Positions 17,428 to 24,833 of a DNA stretch of 64,000 nucleotides are shown here, in pieces. The translations under genes were made by a program, and so were the position numbers. Source of the DNA: CAYXSX01 sp964467925 (GTDB taxonomy: Bacteria; Pseudomonadota; Alphaproteobacteria; Micavibrionales; Micavibrionaceae); contig CAYXSX010000007.1 of NCBI GenBank assembly GCA_964467925.1, positions 1 to 64,000 on the forward strand. Direction: 5' to 3'. The notes beneath the pieces were generated by a model, which was not told the origin of the DNA, searched no databases, and was given only the letters and a program-made list of their open reading frames with translations. Position 1 is the stretch's first letter. Each line of letters opens with the position of its first letter.

Positions 17428-17901
17428 TTAAAGGGCGCTGGCGACGGCTTCCTCGGGTCGGTGAAAATTTCCGCTCAATTGTGCCGCTTCCTTTTGCATC
17501 CTTGCAGTCCGGTCGGCGGCCGGGATCATCCAATATTGATCGGGAATCCAGTCAACGGGGCTTTTTACAAGTGCGGCCAGTATCTCCATTTGTGTCCGTG
17601 CTTGCGCTTGCGTGGGCCAAAGCGCCGATATCGCCTGATCAAACGATCCTCTTAAATCAAATCCGCAGATAAATTGCCAACTCCGACCGGCGCGGTTCTC
17701 CCGTTGAAGGAATTCGTCTCGTTGGTGTTCTGTGTTGGGGTGGGAATATATTTGCAAATATTTATAGACTGGCGTATCCGCCGCCTGGTCTCCGTTCCAA
17801 TAGGCTGCGAGGTAGTTGCTGCCGCGGTTGGTAAAATGTTCGAACGCTTCACGCAGTGTGCCCAGTACGGTGGGCGCTTCCGGTACAAAGATAGTAGACA
17901 T
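17428..17901 (-). CDS. Hypothetical protein, paralog of the adjacent gene
   Basis: 157-aa protein and the upstream member of the tandem pair, 56 bp before its paralog on the same strand. GGGAGT lies about 7 bp before the ATG. It shares the F-I-x-G-(F/L)-D-L...F-x-x-x-I and S-P-(V/I)-x-W-I-P-D...(I/V)-P-A-A-(D/E)-R pattern with the next gene. The N-terminal halves also match loosely: in both, a helix carrying Y/L residues comes before the core. Function unknown. A duplicated pair on one transcript suggests a heteromeric or dosage role, which is inference. Confidence 0.65.
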   Translation of the reverse strand: MSTIFVPEAPTVLGTLREAFEHFTNRGSNYLAAYWNGDQAADTPVYKYLQIYSHPNTEHQRDEFLQRENRAGRSWQFICGFDLRGSFDQAISALWPTQAQARTQMEILAALVKSPVDWIPDQYWMIPAADRTARMQKEAAQLSGNFHRPEEAVASAL

Positions 17902-18088
17902 ATTTACTCCCGTTTTTATTTTCAGAATTAAGGCAATATTTCGAGGGAGGCAATGTGCGGCGCAGCAAAATTACCCGTTTTGTTCACAGGCGGTAATTAT
18001 CGACAACCATGACGGCGGTGCAGCATGGAATTTTGTTGAGTTTGAGGCAGAGCGTGGATAATTTCCAAAACTTTATAGCTTGTGAGAG

Positions 18089-18442
18089 ATGATGAGTAAC
18101 AAACCCCGTTTTCATGAAATATTCGAGCAACAGGTTCAGGACGCACTTGATCCGGACAGGCAACGTGCTGTTGTGGACGAAATTACAGCACTGCAAATAA
18201 GGATGCGGTGGTACCATTATAACCGAATGGAGATGCCGGTCCGTATTCATGACTTCTATGATAACACTCTTGTGGACCTCAATCGTCTGGACTTCGAGTT
18301 GGATGGTTCAGTTCCACAGGATATTGCCCGTTTGGTCATGCAGGGTTTTTTTCCAAATGTCCCACCTGAGTATGAAAACATAGGGCCTCGTCATGGGACG
18401 TTAAGTATAACACAAGGTAGGCCTGCACTTGGCATTTCCTAA
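18089..18442 (+). CDS. Hypothetical protein
   Basis: 117-aa protein. Two adjacent ATGs (18089 and 18092) follow TGAGAG; either could start. Hydrophilic and probably helical in the first half (DALDPDRQRAVVDEITALQ), with no cysteine, signal peptide or membrane segment. I recognise no family. It is followed by a 100-bp gap and another small orphan gene on the same strand. Confidence 0.55.
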   Translation: MMSNKPRFHEIFEQQVQDALDPDRQRAVVDEITALQIRMRWYHYNRMEMPVRIHDFYDNTLVDLNRLDFELDGSVPQDIARLVMQGFFPNVPPEYENIGPRHGTLSITQGRPALGIS

Positions 18443-18542
18443 ATCATACACAACCGCTTCGGCGGTGCAGCAACGATTTTCGTTGTCTCTAAAGCCGCGT
18501 CATTTACATTCGCGGAAATTATTTTTTGAAGGAGAAAAACCC

Positions 18543-18731
18543 ATGCCTGAAGGTTCTAATTCACCGAAGCGCCCGCCTATTACAAGAAGTTTTACTTTTG
18601 CCTCTTTCGACGAGTTTGACCCCTCTCATGTTGTAGCGGCTGATGCCGGACGTTCCAGACGCTCGCCCGCAGATGCTCCTGCCCCCGCAACTCAAGGCGG
18701 AGACGTTTCTCATCCGGCGGCTGAACGTTAA
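18543..18731 (+). CDS. Small disordered hypothetical protein
   Basis: 62-aa protein with a strong GAAGGAG site 8-9 bp before the ATG at 18543. Low complexity: Pro/Ser-rich start (MPEGSNSPKRPP), a short aromatic segment (SFTFASFDEFDPS), then a Pro/Ala/Asp tail (SPADAPAPATQGG) ending HPAAER. Probably intrinsically disordered. Its stop overlaps the convergent xerC stop by 4 bp. Confidence 0.5.
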   Translation: MPEGSNSPKRPPITRSFTFASFDEFDPSHVVAADAGRSRRSPADAPAPATQGGDVSHPAAER

Positions 18732-19756
18732 GACCGCGGGTGTGCGGCCTTATAGATTTTCATTAATTCGGCGGCGTTGATCTCGGTATAGCGCTGGGTG
18801 GTGCTTAAGCTCGCATGGCCCAGCAATTCCTGTATCTCGCGCAAATTCGCGCCGTTTTCCAGCAGATGTGTGGCGAAGCTGTGGCGCAGGGCATGCGGCG
18901 TTGCGTTCTCGGGCAGGTCTAACATCTTGCGAAGGCCCCGCATCGCCTTTTGTGCTACGCCCTGATTAAGCCGCCCGCCGCGCGCGCCGCGGAATAGGGG
19001 TGCATTTTTGTCGCTTTCCCACGGACAAACGGAAATGTAATGATTGAGCGTGTTTTCCACTAACTCGATAACAGGAATCTCTCGTTCCTTATTACCTTTT
19101 CCTTTAACACGCAGCACCCCCATATTGTCATCCCGGGCTTGTCCCGGGATCCATTCATCCGCTTGGTGAGATTTGAGGGATGGATTCCGGCCTTCGCCGG
19201 AATGACGAAGATGGCTTATATCTTTCATATTCAGCGACAACGCCTCATCAATCCGTAGGCCGCAGCCGTAGAGGAGCGTAAAGAGCGCCTGATCCCGCGC
19301 GCCGACCCAATCCTGCGCAGCCATGAAGGATGCGTTTTCCACCACGCCCAGCGCCTGCGCCCTATGGAGCGGGCGGGGGAGCTTGTGCGCCAGTTTGGGC
19401 GTGCGCACCGTGCCGATGGCCGCGTTGTGCATGATCCCCTGTTTGTCCAGCCAGCGCAGCAGGTTCTTGACCCCGGAAAGGGAACGCGCGCGGCTGGCGT
19501 TGCCAGTGCCGTCCATCGCCTTGCGCGACATCCACGCGCGGAAATCGCGCAATGATACGCCGGAAAGATCGTCGAGCGAAGGCGCTTTGCCGATATGGCC
19601 GCGCAGGAAGGTGAGGAAATGAGTGACGTCCCCGCTATAGGCGCGCAAAGTATGGCGTGAAACATTCTTTTCCACGCGCAAATACGCCAGCCATTTTTCA
19701 AGGCAGGCAGTGAGGTCGGGAGCGCAAAGGGCGAGGGTTTCGGGTTTTAATGTCAT
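18728..19756 (-). CDS. xerC: Tyrosine recombinase XerC with an in-frame palindromic-element insertion
   Basis: 342-aa site-specific recombinase expected to resolve chromosome dimers with XerD. The N-terminal SAM-like domain (LEKWLAYLRVEKNVSRHTLRAYSGD) and the catalytic domain are present. Active-site residues visible: Arg in YGCGLRIDEALSL, HALRHSFATHLL (HxxR), LLGHASLSTTQRY with the nucleophile near residue 323. Between residues about 184 and 210 there is an extra segment reading HSGEGRNPSLKSH...DEWIPGQARDDN, encoded by a GTCAT-ended repeat (19127-19206). Without it the length would match normal XerC (about 310). The frame is kept. The ATG at 19756 is preferred over 19765, because the latter lies within a second repeat whose end supplies AGGA 8 bp before 19756. 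DUF484 lies upstream, as in many Proteobacteria. Confidence 0.93.
   Translation of the reverse strand: MTLKPETLALCAPDLTACLEKWLAYLRVEKNVSRHTLRAYSGDVTHFLTFLRGHIGKAPSLDDLSGVSLRDFRAWMSRKAMDGTGNASRARSLSGVKNLLRWLDKQGIMHNAAIGTVRTPKLAHKLPRPLHRAQALGVVENASFMAAQDWVGARDQALFTLLYGCGLRIDEALSLNMKDISHLRHSGEGRNPSLKSHQADEWIPGQARDDNMGVLRVKGKGNKEREIPVIELVENTLNHYISVCPWESDKNAPLFRGARGGRLNQGVAQKAMRGLRKMLDLPENATPHALRHSFATHLLENGANLREIQELLGHASLSTTQRYTEINAAELMKIYKAAHPRS
19127..19206. repeat. Palindromic element inside xerC, GTCATCCCG type
   Basis: 80 bp with inverted ends GTCATCCCGG and CCGGAATGAC and internal sub-palindromes (CCCGGGCTTGTCCCGGG and TTCCGGCCTTCGCCGGAA). It is translated in frame within XerC between conserved blocks. 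Same type as 36266-36393 in the helicase gene. Confidence 0.9.
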
Positions 19757-19760
19757 ACAC

Positions 19761-19888
19761 GTCATCCTGAGCGGAGCGCCGACAGGCGCGTAGTCGACCC
19801 GCTGCGCCAGCGCGGCGAGAGGATCTCTAGTATAGCATACCAGATCCTTCGATGCGCGCTCATTTCATTCGCGCTTACTCAGGATGAC
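19761..19888. repeat. Palindromic element abutting the xerC start
   Basis: 128 bp with inverted ends GTCATCCTGAGC and GCTTACTCAGGATGAC-like, filling the DUF484-xerC gap. Read on the minus strand, its terminus ...CTCAGGATGAC ends 4 bp before the xerC ATG at 19756 and provides AGGA at normal spacing. Confidence 0.85.
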
Positions 19889-19899
19889 GGAGATAAGGG

Positions 19900-20616
19900 T
19901 TATTTATGTGGAAGTTCTAACCACATTCTGAACGCGCGTTCCAGCACGCGGGCGAGGAAGAGGATCTGGTCGGTCGCCTGACCTTCCGCGAACATGGCGG
20001 GGTCGCGGCTGCCAAAGGCCAGAATGGCGGGCGGTGTGTTCACCGAAATGCCAATACGCAGCAGAATTTGTGAGCGCACCAATGTCGCCCCGCCGCCGTA
20101 AACGGCTTCAATGCCGCTGATGTTATCCTGTAACAAGACCTCTTTGCCCTCCATCCATTTATCGACCGTGCCTTCGGGGATAACGCGAATGCCCGAGGTG
20201 TCGACATGGGGAATGTCAGAGCCTTCCGATTCCACCAGAAAAACGGTGATGTCCACGTTCAGGATGCTGGCAAGGTCCATGGTAATAGTATGGATGAAAT
20301 CGTCGAAACTATTGGCCTCAAGCAGGCGCAAAACCGCATCGTGGACGCGTTTCTGGTTGTTCATATTGGCACGGGAATTCTCGATAATTTCCTGCGCCGT
20401 GCCCACAACCTTTTCTTTTTCCTGCTTTAACCGTTCGATCGCATAAGCCTGAAAATCTGCCACCTGGCCGCGGCGCGGGCGTTCCTTGGCGGGCAGGAGC
20501 AATTCAAGCGATTCAGGATGTTCTTTGATAAAATTCGGATTCTCGCGCAAATAGGCGAGAACGTCTTGATGGCTGGTCATGGGCTGTTCTATTTGTTCGG
20601 AGGGAGCATCGGACAT
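19900..20616 (-). CDS. DUF484 family protein
   Basis: 238-aa protein. The N-terminal DVLAYLRENPNFIKEHPESLELL and VADFQAYAIERLKQEKEKV, then a GAF-like domain (about 90-235: NSFDDFIHTITMDLASILNVDITVFLVES), are typical of DUF484, which commonly precedes xerC. The central helix could form a coiled coil. The ATG at 20616 is chosen; the GTG at 20631 lies at the edge of a repeat. Function in the family is not established; linkage to xerC suggests a chromosome-segregation or recombinase-linked role, which is inference. Confidence 0.88.
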   Translation of the reverse strand: MSDAPSEQIEQPMTSHQDVLAYLRENPNFIKEHPESLELLLPAKERPRRGQVADFQAYAIERLKQEKEKVVGTAQEIIENSRANMNNQKRVHDAVLRLLEANSFDDFIHTITMDLASILNVDITVFLVESEGSDIPHVDTSGIRVIPEGTVDKWMEGKEVLLQDNISGIEAVYGGGATLVRSQILLRIGISVNTPPAILAFGSRDPAMFAEGQATDQILFLARVLERAFRMWLELPHK

Positions 20617-20626
20617 AGTTAAATTT

Positions 20627-20820
20627 ACCACGAATAAACACGAATGGACATGAATAAAATATATGAACTACAGAGCGCGCAGAGATAAACAGAGGATAAA
20701 TACTGTCTGATTTTATACAGAAAAATATGTTTTGGGTTCTGTTTTCCGGCGTTCTAAAACTCTGCGTGCTCTTGCGGGCTCTGTAGTTAAAATTCGTGTT
20801 TATTCGTGTCTATTCGTGGT
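20627..20820. repeat. Outer palindromic element, CCACGAATAAACACGAAT type
   Basis: The left arm ACCACGAATAAACACGAAT (from 20627) is matched by the inverted right arm ATTCGTGTCTATTCGTGGT (to 20820). The middle is occupied by a second, unrelated palindromic element (20666-20788), so this looks like one element inserted in another. It fills the gap between DUF484 and the transaldolase gene. Confidence 0.85.
20666..20788. repeat. Inner palindromic element, AACTACAGAG type
   Basis: Starts AACTACAGAGCGCGCAGAG and ends CTCTGTAGTT; a second copy lies at 24678-24801 between atpH and atpA. Interiors differ and are A/T-rich. Flanked on both sides by arms of the outer element. Confidence 0.87.
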
Positions 20821-20829
20821 TCAAAAATC

Positions 20830-21483
20830 TTACAGAATACTCTGACCCGTTTTTTCCCAGTCCGCCATGAAAGCGGCGAGGCCCTTATCGGTCAGGGGGT
20901 GGCTGTAAAGCTGTTTGATCACGGCGGGCGGGGCGGTCATAACATGGGCGCCCATTTTCGCGCTCTCCAGAATATGGATCGGGTTGCGGATGGAGGCCAC
21001 CAGCACCTCGGTATCGAAATCGTAATTTTCGTAAATCGTCACGATATCGGCGATCAACTCCAGCCCGTTGGAGCCTACATCATCCAGACGCCCGACGAAA
21101 GGGGAGATAAACGCCGCGCCCGCCTTGGCCGCCAAAAGGGCCTGTAGCGGGGAAAAGCACAGTGTGACATTGACCATCGTGCCGTCCTCGGAAAGCTCCT
21201 TACATACCTTCAGTCCATCGGGTGTAAGGGGAACCTTCACCGCCACGTGGTCGGCGATCTTGCGCAGGACTTCGGCCTCTTTACGCATGGTTTCGTAATC
21301 GGTGGCTGCGACTTCGGCGCTGACAGGGCCGGAAACGATGTTGCAAATTTCCTTGATTAGCTCGATGAAATTCTTGCCGCTTTTTGCGATCAGCGAGGGG
21401 TTGGTCGTCACCCCGTCCAGCAAGCCGGTAGAGGCCAGTTCCTTGATCTCGTTAATATCGGCGGTGTCTACGAAAAATTTCAT
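20830..21483 (-). CDS. tal: Transaldolase (small TalC/FSA-like type)
   Basis: 217-aa protein of the short transaldolase subfamily, which transfers dihydroxyacetone units in the pentose phosphate pathway; fructose-6-phosphate aldolase is the close alternative. Motifs: MKFFVDTADINEIKEL, GVTTNPSLIAKSG, the Schiff-base lysine in VAVKVPLTPDGLK, NVTLCFSPLQALLAAKAGAAFISPFVGRLDD, and SIRNPIHILESAKMGAHVMTAPP. The FSPLQ with Phe and the overall sequence favour transaldolase over the aldolase (inference). The ATG at 21483 has GAAAGGAAA upstream. Confidence 0.95.
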   Translation of the reverse strand: MKFFVDTADINEIKELASTGLLDGVTTNPSLIAKSGKNFIELIKEICNIVSGPVSAEVAATDYETMRKEAEVLRKIADHVAVKVPLTPDGLKVCKELSEDGTMVNVTLCFSPLQALLAAKAGAAFISPFVGRLDDVGSNGLELIADIVTIYENYDFDTEVLVASIRNPIHILESAKMGAHVMTAPPAVIKQLYSHPLTDKGLAAFMADWEKTGQSIL

Positions 21484-21507
21484 GTGCGGTTTCCTTTCAA
21501 GCAAAAC

Positions 21508-21591
21508 GTCATTCCGACCGGAGCGTAGCGGAGTGGAGGAATCTTATCAAGCCAGAAACCCTTAAGATCCCTCGACTACGCTCGGGATGAC
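21508..21591. repeat. Palindromic element, GTCATTCCGA type
   Basis: Starts GTCATTCCGACCGGAGCGTAG and ends CTACGCTCGGGATGAC. It occupies the divergent gap between transaldolase and priA, so promoters of both genes must lie in or beside it. Confidence 0.82.
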
Positions 21592-21609
21592 GATTATGAT
21601 GGGGTGCAA

Positions 21610-23877
21610 ATGCAAGATCTTTTTCAAGAGAAAGAATTACCGCTGCCCGATGCGTCGCGGTGCCGCTCCGTCCTTGTCCCTTATCCGGTGGACAAGGTGT
21701 ATGACTATATCATCCCGCCGGGACTTGAGGCGGAGGCTGGCGATTATGTGACCGTGCCGCTGGGCGGGCGGGAGGTGACGGGCGTTGTCTGGGGTGATGG
21801 AGCGGGCGATGTTCCGGCCAAAAAGCTCAAGGCAGTGCTGGAATGCTATGACATGCCCGCCATGCCCGCGGTTCACCGGAAATTTCTGGACTGGGTGGCC
21901 GCTTATAATATGGCGGCGAAGGGCGCGGTTTTGAAAATGGCGTTAAGCGCCCCCGCGGCTCTGGAACCGCCAAAAGCGGTGAAAGCCTATCGGCTTTCGG
22001 ATGAGCAGATGAGCAGATTATCAGATGAGCAGAATCCGATCATCCGATCATCCGATCACCCGATCATCACGGCAGAGGGATTATCTCCACAAAGACGCAA
22101 AGTAATAGAAGCCCTCGCCGACGGCATAGCCCGCCGCCCGGCGGAAATTGCGGAGGTGGCGGGTGTAAGCGCGGGCGTGGTCAAGGGCATGGCCGATAAG
22201 GGTTTGCTTGAGGTTGTGGAGCTTTACAGCAGCGCGCCGTGCCGCCATCCCGATCATGCGCGGCGCGGGCCGGATTTGTCAGAGGACCAAAGGGCCGCGG
22301 CGCACAAGCTATGCGACCATGTGAAGAAGGGTGAGTTCAAGGTATCGCTTCTGGACGGTGTAACGGGCGCGGGAAAAACCGAAACCTATTTCGAGGCCGT
22401 TGCCGAGGCGCTTAAAAATGACAAACAGGTTTTGATCCTGCTGCCCGAGATTGCGCTGTCCAACGCCTTCCTTGATCGTTTCAAAAGCCGGTTTGGCTGC
22501 GCGCCCGCCTTGTGGCACTCCCACCTTACCCCGGCGCAGCGGCGCGTGACTTGGCGCGGCGTGGCGGAAGGGGAGACGAAAGTTGTGGTCGGCGCGCGCT
22601 CTGCGCTCTTCCTGCCCTTTGCCGAACTTGGCCTGATCGTGGTGGACGAGGAGCACGACCCGGCGTTCAAGCAGGAGGAGGGCGTGATTTACCATGCCCG
22701 CGACATGGCGGTCGTGCGGGCCTCTATGGGGGAATTCCCTATCGTGCTGGTGAGCGCGACGCCGAGCCTCGAGACCATGCATAATGCGTGGAACGGACGG
22801 TACGAACATTTGCACCTGCCCGGGCGGTTCGGCGGGGCGGCTTTGCCCGATATTCACATGATCGATTTGCGTGCCGACAAGCCGGGCAGCGGGAAATTCC
22901 TCGCCCCCTCGCTGGTCAAGGAGGTGCGCGAGACACTGCAAGCCGGAGAGCAAAGCCTGCTCTTCCTTAACCGCCGAGGTTACGCGCCGCTGACCCTTTG
23001 CCGGACATGTGGCCACCGGATGGATTGCCCGCGCTGCACGGCGTGGCTGGTCGAGCATAAGGCGAGGAACAGGCTGGAATGCCATCATTGCGGCTTTGCC
23101 ACGCCTATCCCGAAAAAATGCCCGTCCTGCGATGATGAAGACAGTTTGCATGCCTGCGGTCCGGGTGTGGAACGCATAGCAGAGGAAGCGCGCGCGGAAT
23201 TCCCCGAGGTGCGTATTTTAGTGCTGGCCAGCGATACGGCGGAAAACCACGAACAGCTAAGCCAGATGATCCGCCAGATCCGCGAGCGCGAGGTTGACAT
23301 TATCATAGGCACGCAAATTATTGCCAAGGGCCACCATTTCCCGCAATTGACGCTGGTCGGCGTGGTGGACGCCGATCTGGGCTTGCAGGGCGGGGAACTG
23401 CGCGGCTCCGAACGTGTCTACCAGCTTCTTCATCAGGTCGCGGGCAGGGCTGGGCGCGAGGAGAAAAAGGGCCGCGTTTACCTGCAAAGCTTCATGCCCG
23501 ACCACCGCATCATGAAGGCGCTGGCCGCCGGGGCGCGCGATGCTTTCCTCGAGGCCGAAGCGCAGGAGAGGGAGGCCGCGGGCATGCCGCCCTATGGCCG
23601 TCTGGCGGGGATTATCGTTTCCGGGCGGGACGAGGGGCAGGTGATGGAAACCGCCAAGGCGCTGGGGCGCAGCGCGCCGCAGGGGCCGGGCATTCAAACG
23701 CTAGGCCCCGCCGAAGCGCCGTTTTACCGTCTGCGCGGGAAATACCGGCGGCGTTTGCTGGTGCGCGCCGATAAGAATATCAATATCCAGAAAACCATTG
23801 CTGCGTGGATCGGCGCGGTCAAACACCCATCCACGGTGCGCATTCAGGTTGATGTCGATCCGCAGAGTTTTCTTTAG
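21610..23877 (+). CDS. priA: Primosomal helicase PriA (replication restart)
   Basis: 755-aa helicase that reloads the replisome at stalled forks. The N-terminal DNA-binding domain (VLVPYPVDKVYDYIIPPG) is followed by the helicase core: Walker A LDGVTGAGKTETYFEA, DEEH in IVVDEEHDPAFKQEEGVIYHARD, VSATPSLE, and the C-terminal helicase motifs GTQIIAKGHHFPQLT and VAGRAGR. The eight zinc-binding cysteines are seen in CRTCGHRMDCPRC, CHHCG and CPSC plus a CGPG segment. At about residues 128-154 a low-complexity stretch reading LSDEQMSRLSDEQNP...RSSDHP is encoded by a repeat and interrupts the linker after the N-terminal domain without breaking the frame. The ATG at 21610 is preferred to the GTG at 21604; no clear ribosome-binding site is visible for either. 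Confidence 0.95.
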   Translation: MQDLFQEKELPLPDASRCRSVLVPYPVDKVYDYIIPPGLEAEAGDYVTVPLGGREVTGVVWGDGAGDVPAKKLKAVLECYDMPAMPAVHRKFLDWVAAYNMAAKGAVLKMALSAPAALEPPKAVKAYRLSDEQMSRLSDEQNPIIRSSDHPIITAEGLSPQRRKVIEALADGIARRPAEIAEVAGVSAGVVKGMADKGLLEVVELYSSAPCRHPDHARRGPDLSEDQRAAAHKLCDHVKKGEFKVSLLDGVTGAGKTETYFEAVAEALKNDKQVLILLPEIALSNAFLDRFKSRFGCAPALWHSHLTPAQRRVTWRGVAEGETKVVVGARSALFLPFAELGLIVVDEEHDPAFKQEEGVIYHARDMAVVRASMGEFPIVLVSATPSLETMHNAWNGRYEHLHLPGRFGGAALPDIHMIDLRADKPGSGKFLAPSLVKEVRETLQAGEQSLLFLNRRGYAPLTLCRTCGHRMDCPRCTAWLVEHKARNRLECHHCGFATPIPKKCPSCDDEDSLHACGPGVERIAEEARAEFPEVRILVLASDTAENHEQLSQMIRQIREREVDIIIGTQIIAKGHHFPQLTLVGVVDADLGLQGGELRGSERVYQLLHQVAGRAGREEKKGRVYLQSFMPDHRIMKALAAGARDAFLEAEAQEREAAGMPPYGRLAGIIVSGRDEGQVMETAKALGRSAPQGPGIQTLGPAEAPFYRLRGKYRRRLLVRADKNINIQKTIAAWIGAVKHPSTVRIQVDVDPQSFL
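21991..22070. repeat. Short-repeat palindromic element inside priA
   Basis: CGGATGAGCAGATGAGCAGATT (from about 21998) is an imperfect inverted match of AATCCGATCATCCGATCATCCG (about 22031-22053). GATGAGCA occurs three times and CCGATCA about four times. It is read in frame through PriA. It differs from the GTCAT families in sequence and ends. Confidence 0.7.
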
Positions 23878-24076
23878 AATTCTCTCTGATTTACTAAAAA
23901 CTCCAAGTATTTAGGAGGGCGGCTTAAGAGTGAAAGCAAAGCACTTCCAATAATAAAATTTTTGCCTGCAATTATTTGTTAAAAACCATGCCCGCAAAGA
24001 CTTGCGCCGTGCTATCCAGTATGCTAAATCCTCGCCCAACGTTTGAAAACAAGAGTACCGAAAAGGATTATACGAA

Positions 24077-24670
24077 TTGAGCGCAGCCACGCCCGTTTCA
24101 TCTGTTGTTACGTCACGCTATGCCAGAGCTTTCATTGATCTGGCCGCTGAAAACAAGGCCATTGATAAGGTCGAAAAGGACCTTTCCGAGCTTTCCGCGA
24201 TGATCGAATCTTCCGCCGATCTGAAAAACCTGATTCGCTCCCCCGCAAGTAACGGGGAGGGTACGCTGAACGCCGTTCTTTCTTTGGCCGACAAGGCGAA
24301 GTTCCAGAAGCTGACCCGTAATTTTTTGGGCACGCTGGTGCAGAACGGCCGCTTGAACGCGCTGGAAGCCATTATCAAGGCTGCGCAAAAACTGTTGAGC
24401 GAGCGCCGCGGGGAAATCAGCGCCAAGGTGCAAACTGCTTCTGCGCTTAATGCGGCACAGACAAAAGCCCTGCAGGAATCCATTTCCAAGGCGATCGGTG
24501 CCAAAGTCATGCTGGAGGCCGTCACAGATCCTGAAATTCTGGGCGGGATGATCGTGACCGTTGGCTCCCAGATGATTGATGATTCCGTGCGCCGCAAGCT
24601 GGAGCGCCTTCATGGTGACATGGTCAGTGGCGGTGCAAACCAGAATGTAATGTTAAAACAAGTTAGTTAG
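24077..24670 (+). CDS. atpH: ATP synthase F1 subunit delta
   Basis: 197-aa stator subunit that ties F1 to the peripheral stalk. Family features: SRYARAFIDLAAE near the N-terminus, SADLKNLIRSP, KLTRNFLGTLVQNGRL, and the C-terminal TDPEILGGMIVTVGSQMIDDSVRRKLERLH. The start appears to be TTG at 24077, with AAAAGGA about 10 bp upstream; no ATG in frame precedes the conserved sequence. The 199-bp gap after priA shows no other gene and must hold the operon promoter. First gene of the F1 operon here; the F0 genes are not in this window. Confidence 0.95.
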   Translation: MSAATPVSSVVTSRYARAFIDLAAENKAIDKVEKDLSELSAMIESSADLKNLIRSPASNGEGTLNAVLSLADKAKFQKLTRNFLGTLVQNGRLNALEAIIKAAQKLLSERRGEISAKVQTASALNAAQTKALQESISKAIGAKVMLEAVTDPEILGGMIVTVGSQMIDDSVRRKLERLHGDMVSGGANQNVMLKQVS

Positions 24671-24677
24671 ATTTTTT

Positions 24678-24801
24678 AACTACAGAGCGCGCAGAGTTCG
24701 CGAGAGGAATATAAAAAAAGATTAGTTATATAAGACAATAGGCAATACATAGGCCGCGGTTTTTTAATAATACTCTGTCTAGCTCTGCGGTCTCTGTAGT
24801 T
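24678..24801. repeat. Palindromic element, AACTACAGAG type, second copy
   Basis: Starts AACTACAGAGCGCGCAGAG and ends CTCTGTAGTT, matching the ends of 20666-20788. It fills the atpH-atpA gap within the operon. Confidence 0.87.
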
Positions 24802-24833
24802 AAAATTACTTAAAAAGAAAAAAGGAAACAAAA

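Noticed and set aside
18000..18480. Shared CGGCGGTGCAGCA motif upstream of two small genes (18011 and 18460)
   Set aside because: Only about 13 bp shared, and the flanks differ; could be chance in this composition.
21991..22070. CRISPR-like direct repeats
   Set aside because: Repeat units are 7-8 bp with no spacers, and they lie inside the priA frame; better seen as an in-frame palindromic element.
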